Below are positions 6,758 through 14,903 of a stretch of DNA of 24,719 nt, in pieces. This DNA comes from an archaeon. GTDB taxonomy: Archaea > Thermoplasmatota > Thermoplasmata > Methanomassiliicoccales > Methanomethylophilaceae. Position 1 is the first letter of the stretch. Every line of letters begins with the position of its first letter. The notes under the pieces were generated by a model. It saw nothing but the letters and a program-made list of their open reading frames with translations. It ran no database searches and was not told where the DNA came from. The translations under genes and the position numbers were made by a program. Location of the stretch: contig JAKSHV010000003.1 of assembly GCA_024399225.1 (NCBI GenBank), forward strand, positions 1-24,719. Reading direction: 5' to 3'.

Positions 6758-8365
6758 TCAGTCGGATTTGTCATCCGCGGTGTGAAGGACTACCTGGGGG
6801 TAGTCGATGGACACACCTGCGGCATTGAACTTCTTGTACATGGCATCCCTGAGGTCTCCGCCGACTCCGAGTGCGACGTTATAATCGTCGACCCATACGC
6901 ACAGCCTGAGAAGGATGTTGGAATCCTCGAAGTCCATGATCCTGGTGGAGGGTCCTGCCATGGAACCGTCGTTGATGACACGGGGGTGCTCCTGTGCGGC
7001 CTCGACCATGAGCTTCCTTGCGGCGTCGAGGTCGGTTCCGTAGCCTACTCCGACATAGATGTATGCCTTGGTGCGGAGAGTGTCCCTGGTGATGTTCTTG
7101 ACGTGGGAACTGGTGAGGGAGTTGTTGGGAACGATAGTGATATCAGAATTGTCCCAGTTCTCCAGTTCGGTGTTCATGACGTTGACCTTGCGGACCCTGT
7201 AGACGGTGGTGGAACCGAGCTGGATCAGGTCTCCCTTCTTGAATGGCCTGGTGGACAGGAGCAGCAGTCCCGCGAAGAACTGCGAGAGTATCTGCTGTGC
7301 ACCGAAGGTGATTCCCAAGGTGACCAGTCCTGCAGAGGTGATGATGGCCGCCATGTCGAATCCGAACATACCCATCACGGTGAACACGGTGATGAGGCCG
7401 ATGATGATCTTTCCGAGGTACATGAAGAGGGGCTTGAAGGACAGGAAGTTGTCGAACAGGTCCCTGCTGTCACGCTTCTCGATCCTGTTGGCGATGCGGT
7501 CAAGGACTGCACCATAGAGTTTCCAGATGAGGTATGCGACCACCAGGATGTAGATCAGCGTGCAGATGATCTCCATGAAGGCCACGTCCTCGTTGCTGAG
7601 TCCGATTACACGGATGGCCCTGGTAACTGCGAACACGAAGGATGCGATGGAGAACACATGGAACAGGGATTTCCTGAGGATGTTCCTCTCATGGCTTCCC
7701 TTCTCGGTGAGTACGAGGCAGACGATGGGTGCGGCGATACCGGAGATGATGACTCCGATCACGGCGATGAGCAGAAGGGTCACAAGTGCGGTGAACCATG
7801 CCTCCCCGAGGGTTCCCTCGAACTCGTTGGGGAACAGTCCGAAGAACTTGTTGTAGTAGGTGGAGGAGGATGTGTCGGAGTTGATGGTGATGATGTGGGG
7901 GACCATCACGGGACCCTCGACCACATTGCTCTCGAGATCGTAGACGGTGTAGGTGTATATCACCTTGTACTCGTTGGGGTCGACGAAGTATCCGGTACTG
8001 ATGGTGATGAGGAATCCCGCGGTCTCCTGTCCTTCAAGGACGACACGGCTGCCGGTTCCGTTGATGAGGGAAACTTTGGTTGTGACATTGGAAACCTTGT
8101 TTCCGGAACCATCGACGACCTTTGCGGAAACATCAACGATTATGTTGTCTGAAACATCATGTTCCAGATAGGTGTTACTGTTGGTTATGAGGAGCTCGAA
8201 AGAGGCTGACGATCCGGCCATGACCTCCAGGTTACTGGTGCCGAACTCGGCACGGTAAACGGGAGCTGCGTCCGAACCGTCATCGGTGTACATGGACACC
8301 GTTGCGGCACCGAGCAGCATCACTGCGAGAAGTGCGATGAGTGCTGCTGACGAACGATTTGACAT
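6758..8365 (-). CDS. MscS-family channel fused to an N-terminal Ig-like ectodomain, 535 aa
   Basis: Layout: signal/anchor helix (about 8-24), beta-rich ectodomain (33-165), joint YNKFFGLFPN (171-180), membrane helices at about 190-212, 234-252, 262-284 and 315-335, and the pore helix SAGLVTLGITFGAQQ (344-358) running to FAGLLLLSTRPFKKGD. The MscS beta domain follows with PNNSLTSSHVKNIT (413-426), then the cytoplasmic domain. The first 220 residues match the layout of the 211-aa protein at 5179-5814, and the rest matches the 303-aa channel at 4271-5182. It is thus a single-chain version of the two-gene system next door. The frame continues upstream to a GTG at 8443, but ATG 8365 gives a normal signal sequence and lies about 26 bases from a weak TATA (8388-8396). 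The stop is close to the convergent coiled-coil gene. Confidence 0.87.
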   Translation of the reverse strand: MSNRSSAALIALLAVMLLGAATVSMYTDDGSDAAPVYRAEFGTSNLEVMAGSSASFELLITNSNTYLEHDVSDNIIVDVSAKVVDGSGNKVSNVTTKVSLINGTGSRVVLEGQETAGFLITISTGYFVDPNEYKVIYTYTVYDLESNVVEGPVMVPHIITINSDTSSSTYYNKFFGLFPNEFEGTLGEAWFTALVTLLLIAVIGVIISGIAAPIVCLVLTEKGSHERNILRKSLFHVFSIASFVFAVTRAIRVIGLSNEDVAFMEIICTLIYILVVAYLIWKLYGAVLDRIANRIEKRDSRDLFDNFLSFKPLFMYLGKIIIGLITVFTVMGMFGFDMAAIITSAGLVTLGITFGAQQILSQFFAGLLLLSTRPFKKGDLIQLGSTTVYRVRKVNVMNTELENWDNSDITIVPNNSLTSSHVKNITRDTLRTKAYIYVGVGYGTDLDAARKLMVEAAQEHPRVINDGSMAGPSTRIMDFEDSNILLRLCVWVDDYNVALGVGGDLRDAMYKKFNAAGVSIDYPQVVLHTADDKSD

Positions 8366-8387
8366 AAGGCGCTGAATAGCCTCGCCA

Positions 8388-8396
8388 TATTTATTG
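8388..8396 (-). promoter_or_regulatory. Weak TATA-like element before the fused MscS gene
   Basis: The minus strand reads AATAAATAT, centred about 27 bases before ATG 8365. The stronger two-way TATA at 8446-8454 is an alternative that would give a leader of about 58 bases. Confidence 0.35.
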
Positions 8397-8445
8397 TGGT
8401 TTATCGGTAAACTAGCACCACATTCTGGAAAATAACCTTGCACAG

Positions 8446-8454
8446 CTTATATAC
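8446..8454. promoter_or_regulatory. Second TATA element in the fused-MscS / add intergenic region
   Basis: CTTATATAC on the plus strand, GTATATAAG on the minus strand: a strong TATA in either orientation. On the minus strand it would start transcription near 8424, next to a three-codon frame (ATG at 8423, stop TAG), ahead of the fused MscS gene. On the plus strand it would start near 8477, upstream of the palindrome. Which direction is used cannot be told. Confidence 0.35.
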
Positions 8455-8483
8455 TCCATACGCTTCATACTCCTGCCCTTTAT

Positions 8484-8511
8484 TATCTATACTTACTAGT
8501 AAGTATAGATA
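8484..8511. promoter_or_regulatory. Perfect 28-bp palindrome; probable operator of the addAB-like operon
   Basis: Both strands read identically over 28 bases, centred on CTAG (8496-8499), with core TACTTACTAGTAAGTA. It directly abuts the TATA-like ATATTATATA (8511-8520), so a bound dimer would cover the TATA/BRE region and repress transcription of the genes beginning at 8562. The shape is that of operators of winged-helix dimers such as MarR or HxlR types, but the regulator is not encoded in the window. It has no loop, so it is not a normal transcription terminator. Confidence 0.65.
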
Positions 8512-8520
8512 TATTATATA
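8511..8520 (+). promoter_or_regulatory. TATA box of the addAB-like operon
   Basis: ATATTATATA just after the palindrome. Transcription would begin near 8542-8543, leaving a leader of about 20 bases that contains GAGG (8548-8551) ten bases before ATG 8562. Unlike the leaderless genes here, this operon seems to have a ribosome site. Confidence 0.5.
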
Positions 8521-8561
8521 GGCAGGACCCCATGTGAGGCCATTCGCGAGGAAACCGCAAG

Positions 8562-9071
8562 ATGACAGGCAGGAAATTCGAGAAGAAGGTCGACGAGGCA
8601 GACGAGATGAAGCTCTGCGAACTGTACTTCGACAGGATGGATTACGATCCCTCCGCCAAGGCAGTAGAAGAGCTCCGCGTCCTCTCCGACAAGATCCCCG
8701 ACAACGTCAAGGATGAACTCCAGTACGAGTACTACCGCAGAAGGATCGCAAAGCTCAACGACACACACTTCAGAGTTTTGACCGGATACGGACAGTGCAG
8801 AGGCTCACTTATCACCCAGGGCAGCGATGTCATCGTGTGTTGCTGCCGGGAGATGGCTACGCTCATCGCCTATCAGAACGCCTACTACATGGACGGACGC
8901 ATAATAGTTCCCGATAGGAGAGGGGACGCATCCCGTCACAAGGACGGAGTGTACATCATCTCCGAAGGCACCGGTCAGACCCTGACCGAGTGCCCCTACT
9001 GCTACGCAGTGATACAGGAGAAGATCGACCTCACCACAGAGGACATGGAAGACAAATCAGCACAGGAGTAA
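8562..9071 (+). CDS. Unknown 169-aa cysteine-containing protein, first gene of the addAB-like operon
   Basis: No family was recognised. The N-terminal 65 residues are charged and helical; the middle is mixed alpha/beta. Cysteines are at residues 19, 79, 93-95 (CCC) and 144/147 (ECPYC). The CPYC pair preceded by strands (GVYIISEG) looks like half of a zinc ribbon or a redox pair, with the other ligands perhaps among C79 and C93-95. There is no membrane helix. The stop is two bases before the AddB-like ATG (9074), so it is co-transcribed with the helicase-nuclease genes and may be an accessory subunit or regulator (inference). It is positioned right after the palindromic operator, so autoregulation is conceivable, though no clear helix-turn-helix is visible. 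Confidence 0.75.
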   Translation: MTGRKFEKKVDEADEMKLCELYFDRMDYDPSAKAVEELRVLSDKIPDNVKDELQYEYYRRRIAKLNDTHFRVLTGYGQCRGSLITQGSDVIVCCCREMATLIAYQNAYYMDGRIIVPDRRGDASRHKDGVYIISEGTGQTLTECPYCYAVIQEKIDLTTEDMEDKSAQE

Positions 9072-9073
9072 TC

Positions 9074-11761
9074 ATGCGCAGAGCAAAGACTATTGACGAA
9101 CTGTACGAAGAGGTCAAGGGTTACGACTACGTCATTACCAACGACGCACCCCTTGCCACCGCACTCAACGCCAGGATCGACGACTACAGGCTTGACGGAT
9201 TCGCCTACACCCCCAGGCATCTCGCAGGCATCATGGAGACCGCCGTCCTCCGCGAGAAGACACTTACCGACCTCGAGCTCATCGAGAGGATCGAGGAGGA
9301 GACAGGCTATGATTTCAGGCAGATCCACAGCGAGATAGAGAACATCAGGGACATCAGAAGGCACACCGCAGATGTCAAGAAGTATCTCTTCTCCAGGATA
9401 TCCAACGAGATCTGCGATTCTTTCATGAACCTTCCCTCCCGCCTGAAGGTCATGGACATCTACGACCCCTCCATCTACCGTTCCTTCCTCGACGGAAAGA
9501 ATGTCGCGGTCATCGGACTCGACCTTTTCGACGACCTCGACAAACGTATGCTTCCCGCATGCTTCGACGAGATCGAGACTTTCACGAACGAGGAGTTCAG
9601 GATCGACACCATCCATGCCATCGGAAACGACAGGCAGATCGCAGGAAGCATCGTGGACCTCATCGACCTCGACACCTGCAACGACACCGCCATCGTACTC
9701 GATTCCGGTGCCGCCATCGCCGATGCGGTAAGGTCCGCACTCTACCGCAAGAAGATCCCGTTCAAGAACAGCCTCGACGTCAAGGACCTGTCCCAGATCA
9801 GGGATTTCATACAGTTCCTCAGTCTTGCTCTCGACTTCGACACCCTCAGGGTCGGCGATGTCCGCGAGCTCATATCCGTCTACCAGACCGGTGCCAACAA
9901 GAACACCATGAGGGAGCTCAAACCCCAGGATGATCAGTACCTCCTCTCCAGATTCACCCTCGACGACGATACCGAACCCGTGACCAGGCGTTTCATCGAC
10001 ACCATGAAGAGCATCAGGGAACGCACCTTCGGATACGCCATGGACATGATGTTCGGCAGCATGCCCCAGAAGACCTCCGTCTCCATCCTCCTCAAGAACA
10101 TGAAGATCGAGGACAGGAAGGTCACCTCCAAGCTCGTCAACAGGCTCTCCTACGCCATCAACAACATCAGCGACCTGAAGCACAACGAACAGGTCCCCGA
10201 ATACGAGAAGAAGGGAGTCCTCCTCGCCGACTGCAAGAACTCCGTCTACATCGACAGGTCCTTCGTCATCTACATCGGACTCGACGATTCCTGGGAGGTC
10301 ACCGCACCCGGAAAGGACTATGTCGACAAGCAGAAGCTCGACGAGGACAACGCGTTCCGCATCAGCATCCTCCTGCAGCAGGGATCCACCCGTATTTACG
10401 CGGTGAAACCAGTCAGTAAAGGAAAGGACACCGTTCCCTGCCCCACCTTCCAGACAGTTTCCGCCCTCGAGAAGAATCCCATCAACATCACCTCGTTCAG
10501 GGACATCTGCGACAACTACGTGCAGGGTTCCTGGTTCAGGTCCGTCGAGAAGGAGAAACACGAGACCGGCGGAATCGACCTCGAGACGCCTGTCGGAAAG
10601 AAATGGAAGTTCTCCAAGTCCGCCTACAACGCGTACAAGGACTGTCCCCTGAAGTTCATGTTCTCCAAACTGCTCCGCAGCGAGGACAACGAGTACACCG
10701 TGTTCGGAAACTGCCTCCATGAGTTCGCGGAGTTCTACCTCTGCTACCCCGAGATCGTAAAAGCGAACGGTCTCGACTACTACCTCGAGAGACTCAACGC
10801 ACAGTATGCGGGAATCTCCAACGAGTGCCAGAAAGAACTCGACGAGAGCAGGTTCAGGGTGTATCTGAACAACATCGTCAGATACATCGACATGGTCAGG
10901 CCCGGCACCGTCCCCCTCGACATGAAGAACTCCTCCAGGAAGTACCCCAACGTCTTCATGCTCGATGCGGGAATGGAGATGGGAAGTTCCTACGCAGAGT
11001 CGGAACTCGAATCCGTCCGCCCCCTCTTCGCCAAGTTCGACGTCTGTTTCGGAGACCGCGTCTTCGACTACAAGACCGGAAAGGCGAAGGAACCCAAGGA
11101 CATCATCGACGGTTTCAAGGAGGATGGAAACGGACTGTCCGAATTCCAGTCCCTGATCTACCTCGCGGTGCTCAGCGAGAACCTCAGGGGAAGCCCCTGC
11201 AGATTCGACCTGTTCTTCCTCGGGGACAACGACATAGCCTCCACCAAGGAAGGTTTCGACGTCATGCAGAACGTCCGTTCCATCAGGCTCTGCGAAGAGA
11301 CCTCCGTATGGATCGCCCTGGGCCCCAACGGAACCCTTGCGGACGGCATCAGCACCACCAAGAAGTACGCCCCGTTCTACGATATCTGGGACAGTGTATC
11401 CGACATCCTTCTGCGCCTTGCCGAGGAGGATGCCTTCGACACCGAGTCCGCAGTCACCCAGCTCCTCAATGTGGCGGGACTGAAGGACAACAAGACCAAC
11501 CGCGGTGCGGCAGAGGGACTTCTCAAGAAGGCGGCAGGCGAACTCGCGGCACCCTACCTCATCGACGGCAGCGGATGCGTACTCATCCCCAGCGACTCCA
11601 TGGAGAAGTTCCTGGAGAAACTCACAGAAGACCACGACACGGCAACCAAGGAAATGTCAATACCCATCTACAATCTCAGGAAGGGGAAGATCCCCTGCAA
11701 CAGATGCGACTACAGCAAGGTCTGCATGAAGGCACACGAGGAAGAGGAGGAGTCCGAATGA
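9074..11761 (+). CDS. addB: AddB-like helicase-nuclease subunit with Fe-S cysteines, 895 aa
   Basis: The N-terminal half resembles an AddB-type UvrD-like module without a Walker A motif. The C-terminal half is a RecB-family PD-(D/E)XK nuclease with D656, D665 and K667 (DYKTGK) and a preceding HEFAEF histidine. Four cysteines have the AddB 4Fe-4S arrangement: C524 (KDCPLKF) just before the nuclease core, then C875, C878 and C884 (CNRCDYSKVC) at the end. With AddA such proteins resect double-strand breaks for recombination. Length is somewhat below the roughly 1150 aa of Bacillus AddB. ATG 9074 is chosen because AGGAG (9064-9068) is five bases upstream and it follows the previous stop by two bases; the open frame further upstream is overlap with the 169-aa gene. 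The stop overlaps the AddA start (ATGA). Confidence 0.82.
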   Translation: MRRAKTIDELYEEVKGYDYVITNDAPLATALNARIDDYRLDGFAYTPRHLAGIMETAVLREKTLTDLELIERIEEETGYDFRQIHSEIENIRDIRRHTADVKKYLFSRISNEICDSFMNLPSRLKVMDIYDPSIYRSFLDGKNVAVIGLDLFDDLDKRMLPACFDEIETFTNEEFRIDTIHAIGNDRQIAGSIVDLIDLDTCNDTAIVLDSGAAIADAVRSALYRKKIPFKNSLDVKDLSQIRDFIQFLSLALDFDTLRVGDVRELISVYQTGANKNTMRELKPQDDQYLLSRFTLDDDTEPVTRRFIDTMKSIRERTFGYAMDMMFGSMPQKTSVSILLKNMKIEDRKVTSKLVNRLSYAINNISDLKHNEQVPEYEKKGVLLADCKNSVYIDRSFVIYIGLDDSWEVTAPGKDYVDKQKLDEDNAFRISILLQQGSTRIYAVKPVSKGKDTVPCPTFQTVSALEKNPINITSFRDICDNYVQGSWFRSVEKEKHETGGIDLETPVGKKWKFSKSAYNAYKDCPLKFMFSKLLRSEDNEYTVFGNCLHEFAEFYLCYPEIVKANGLDYYLERLNAQYAGISNECQKELDESRFRVYLNNIVRYIDMVRPGTVPLDMKNSSRKYPNVFMLDAGMEMGSSYAESELESVRPLFAKFDVCFGDRVFDYKTGKAKEPKDIIDGFKEDGNGLSEFQSLIYLAVLSENLRGSPCRFDLFFLGDNDIASTKEGFDVMQNVRSIRLCEETSVWIALGPNGTLADGISTTKKYAPFYDIWDSVSDILLRLAEEDAFDTESAVTQLLNVAGLKDNKTNRGAAEGLLKKAAGELAAPYLIDGSGCVLIPSDSMEKFLEKLTEDHDTATKEMSIPIYNLRKGKIPCNRCDYSKVCMKAHEEEEESE

Positions 11762-14700
11762 CCGGCGAACCCGCAAAAAAGAACGGGCTCAACCCCTCCC
11801 AGCAGAAGATCGCCGAGACCCTCGACGGAATGATCGTCGTCGACGCGGGACCCGGAACCGGAAAGACCCACACCGTGGTCTCCAGGTGCATCAACATCCT
11901 CAGCCAGAGGAACTTCGACTGGAAGGACCTCGTCATGCTGACCTTCACTAGGAACGCGGCGGCCGAAATGAGGGAGAGGGTGCAGTCCACCCTCGCCGAC
12001 ATGCTTGCCGAGGGCGGCCTCTATGCCCGCAGACTGGAGATGCTAGACGAAGAGGGCCGTGCGGAGGTCGAAAGGCAGAACAGGCATCTCTCCGAGAAAG
12101 AACGCGACCTTGCCGAATACGAAAGGCTCAACAACCTCGCCAAGAACATCACCATCGGAACCTTCGATTCGTTCTGTCTCTCCATCGTGAAGCAGTCCCC
12201 GCTGCATGTCAGCAGGTTCTTCGGCATCACCGATGTACTGACCCGCAGCGCAAACATCTGCGAGAACGAGAGCTTCAACCAGAACTACTTCAAGAGGTTC
12301 CTCGACAGGTTCCTGATGAACAAGGGTTCCGACTTCGGAGATCTCGCTGCCATCGCCGCAGACAACCCCGGAGAGGTCTACGACCTCATCAACCGTCTGA
12401 TGGCACGCGGAATCGTACCCTACAAGAAGACCGAGTCCGGAAAAAGACTCTGGTTCGGAGGAAACGAAGGGCAGGACCTGGTCGGAGATACCAAGAAGCT
12501 CCGTGAGATCATGGATGACTTCGAGGGTCTCGAGAAGTCCGAGGCGGAGAAGTTCAAGGACATCCCCGAGGCGGAGAGTTTCAACCTCGCATCCAAGGAA
12601 CCCATCCCCAAAATGCTCGACCTCGCTGCCTTCGACGACCGTACCGACCTCATCGACATGATCCATGAGATCTACTACGACTACATCGTACGCTGCATCG
12701 CCGACGACCACCTGACCTTCGGTCTCGTGGCCTGCTTCGCGTTCATCATCCTCTACAGCGACGAGGGAACACGCGAAAGAGTCTCCACCAAATACCTCAT
12801 CGTAGACGAGTTCCAGGACACAAACAGCAACCAGCTGATGATCTCCCTGATGGTTCTCAAGGAGCCCAACCTCTGCGTCGTTGGAGACTGGAAGCAGGGT
12901 ATCTACGGATTCAGGTTCGTCTCCATCGAGAACATCACCGAGTTCGAAAGGAAGGCCGTGGAGCTTAGAAGGTTCCTGAACGACGACAAGGTCCGTATCA
13001 AGTTCTCCATCCCGGAGACCATCAAGCTCTCCCTCACCGAGAACTACCGCAGCTCCCAGCTGATCATCGATAAGGCCTATGACAGCCTGCTCATCCCCGG
13101 CACCAAGGCCGATACCGTGGACGTGGCAACACTCAAGACCCAGATCACCCCGATCGAGTCCAAGAACAAAGCACTTGCAGAACACACCGCCTTCGAGTGC
13201 GTCAAGTGCGACAGGGTCCCCGACGAGGTCGACGAGGTGCTCAGGCGCATCGACCGCTACGTGTTCTCCGACAGGTACACCATCGTGGAGAAGGAGGGCA
13301 CCAGGAAACCCAGGTACGGAGACATTGCGATTCTCTGCAGGCAGACCGGAACCTCCCGCAAGATCTACGAGGCGTGCCTCGAGAAGGGAATCCCCGCGTT
13401 CCTGCAGGGTGACGTGGACATCATGAACACACGCGAGGGAAAACTCCTGCTCGCTTGGCTGAGATACATCAGCAACGACAAGGATCCCTGGGGAGTCACA
13501 TCCGTACTCGCCGACCTCGGACACTCCTGCGAGGAGATCGCATGGATGGTCAGGTACGACAAGGAGGCCGGAAGCGACCACATCCCCGAGGAGATCAAGT
13601 CCTTCAGGAAGCACCTCCGTTCCAAGAGAAGGAGGATCACCGAGCTGATCTCAGATGTGTTTGCATGGTACGGACTGGACAACAACATCACCCAGGCCAT
13701 CACCACAGTGCTGTCATCCACCCACAGGTCCTCCCTGATCACCATCTCCGATGTCATCATGGCCATCGAGAGCGACATGGAGAAGCACGCACGTTACGAC
13801 GTCGACGGTCTCCCCGACAGCAACGCAGTCATCATCCAGACCCTCCACAAATCCAAGGGACTGGAATATCCGATCGTCATCATCCCCGGCATCAACTCCG
13901 GTTCCTTCCCCTCCAGCAAGGACACCGACATGTTCAGGTTCGGAAACCTGACCGGGATCAGGTGCACCAAGGAGATCGTGAAATTCAACGGTGAGAAGAA
14001 GATCGCGGACTCCTGGAAGACCGCGGTCGTGAAGAAGTCCATCAAGTTCGACTACAGCGAGGAGAGGAGGCTGCTCTTCGTGGGAATCTCCCGCGCCAAG
14101 CAGTACTGCACCCTCATCGCCAGCGGAAGGGCGTCCAACTTCTTCTCCTACTATGCGGGAGAGGAACCTCAGTCCGGAGGAGTTGAGCCCGTACCCGTCC
14201 GCACCGCGGCCGATGCCGAGCTCATCGCCAAACCCGAGGTCAAGGCCTTCAGGCCCCGCAGGAAGAACCTCGCCGTCCACGACATCATGAACTTCAACAT
14301 CGAGGGCTACCGCCCCGAGTCGGATTCCGATGAAGTGCCAGGCAAGGGAATGCAGTACGGAACCGAGGTCCACGGGTACATCGAGCTCATCGTCAGGGAG
14401 ATCTCCTTCGATGAGTCCGCCTACAAGAGGTACCCCGAACTGACGAAGGCGAAGGAGATCGTCGACGGACTCAGGGCACAGGGTGCCGAGCTCCGTGCGG
14501 AAAGGGAATGCTCCCTCCCCCTCAACGACCTCAACGCCACCGTCAGGGGAGTCATCGATATGATGGCCGTACTTCCCGACAGGGTCGAGATCCACGACTG
14601 GAAGACCGATTCCAGGGACGACTACGAGGAGGAGTATAAGCTCCAGCTGAGCGTTTACGCACACATCCTGGCACATTTCCATCCCGACAAGAAGGTGGTG

Positions 14701-14799
14701 TGTTTCATCGACTGGCTCTCCAGGGAGGAGCAGACCGTGTTCGACCCCCTTCCCCTCGAGATGATCGAAGCAAGGGCCAGAGACGCACTGACCATCTGA
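11758..14799 (+). CDS. addA: AddA-like UvrD/RecB helicase-nuclease, 1013 aa
   Basis: A superfamily 1 helicase with all main motifs. Walker A is GPGTGKT (K36), followed by motif Ia (MLTFTRNAAAEMRERV), DEFQDT (D350, E351), GDWKQGIYGFR, LTENYRSS, TLHKSKGLEYPIV and the final RRLLFVGISRAK. The C-terminus is a RecB-type nuclease with H872 (YGTEVHGY), D934 (RGVIDMM), D947 and K949 (HDWKTDS) and Q963, all expected residues present. With the AddB-like partner it would form a two-nuclease, one-motor AddAB-type machine for processing double-strand ends. ATG 11758 overlaps the AddB stop and is preceded by GGAGG at 11746-11750. The length is close to other AddA proteins (about 1200). AddAB is standard in bacteria but uncommon in archaea, so lateral origin is plausible; codon use looks like the neighbours. 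Confidence 0.88.
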   Translation: MTGEPAKKNGLNPSQQKIAETLDGMIVVDAGPGTGKTHTVVSRCINILSQRNFDWKDLVMLTFTRNAAAEMRERVQSTLADMLAEGGLYARRLEMLDEEGRAEVERQNRHLSEKERDLAEYERLNNLAKNITIGTFDSFCLSIVKQSPLHVSRFFGITDVLTRSANICENESFNQNYFKRFLDRFLMNKGSDFGDLAAIAADNPGEVYDLINRLMARGIVPYKKTESGKRLWFGGNEGQDLVGDTKKLREIMDDFEGLEKSEAEKFKDIPEAESFNLASKEPIPKMLDLAAFDDRTDLIDMIHEIYYDYIVRCIADDHLTFGLVACFAFIILYSDEGTRERVSTKYLIVDEFQDTNSNQLMISLMVLKEPNLCVVGDWKQGIYGFRFVSIENITEFERKAVELRRFLNDDKVRIKFSIPETIKLSLTENYRSSQLIIDKAYDSLLIPGTKADTVDVATLKTQITPIESKNKALAEHTAFECVKCDRVPDEVDEVLRRIDRYVFSDRYTIVEKEGTRKPRYGDIAILCRQTGTSRKIYEACLEKGIPAFLQGDVDIMNTREGKLLLAWLRYISNDKDPWGVTSVLADLGHSCEEIAWMVRYDKEAGSDHIPEEIKSFRKHLRSKRRRITELISDVFAWYGLDNNITQAITTVLSSTHRSSLITISDVIMAIESDMEKHARYDVDGLPDSNAVIIQTLHKSKGLEYPIVIIPGINSGSFPSSKDTDMFRFGNLTGIRCTKEIVKFNGEKKIADSWKTAVVKKSIKFDYSEERRLLFVGISRAKQYCTLIASGRASNFFSYYAGEEPQSGGVEPVPVRTAADAELIAKPEVKAFRPRRKNLAVHDIMNFNIEGYRPESDSDEVPGKGMQYGTEVHGYIELIVREISFDESAYKRYPELTKAKEIVDGLRAQGAELRAERECSLPLNDLNATVRGVIDMMAVLPDRVEIHDWKTDSRDDYEEEYKLQLSVYAHILAHFHPDKKVVCFIDWLSREEQTVFDPLPLEMIEARARDALTI

Positions 14800-14822
14800 G
14801 GTCATAATAAACTCGTTAACCC

Positions 14823-14842
14823 CCTCCCTCGCAAGAGGGAGG
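14823..14842 (+). terminator. Hairpin ending the addAB-like operon
   Basis: CCTCCCTC-GCAA-GAGGGAGG, a perfect 8-bp stem with a GCAA tetraloop, 24 bases after the AddA stop. A T-run (GTTTTTC) follows about 20 bases later. Confidence 0.6.
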
Positions 14843-14871
14843 AAACACCATTTCCGCTCAGTTTTTCAATC

Positions 14872-14880
14872 AATTTAATT
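14872..14880 (+). promoter_or_regulatory. TATA-like element of the P-type ATPase gene
   Basis: AATTTAATT lies about 27 bases before ATG 14904. The surrounding 20 bases are almost pure A/T, so the exact box is uncertain. GGCGGAG precedes the ATG by two bases. Confidence 0.4.
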
Positions 14881-14903
14881 ATTAAAATATAATATGGCGG
14901 AGC

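Noticed and set aside
6782..8152. 456-aa open frame on the plus strand
   Set aside because: Antisense of the fused MscS gene; low-complexity acidic translation with no motif.
9002..11635. 877-aa open frame on the minus strand
   Set aside because: Mirror of the AddB-like gene; long only because the coding strand rarely has codons complementary to stops. No promoter or motif.
10825..11757. N-terminal extension of the AddA-like gene
   Set aside because: The frame is open but overlaps the AddB-like gene and reads as Arg/Pro/Gln-rich noise; ATGA overlap and GGAGG support the start at 11758.
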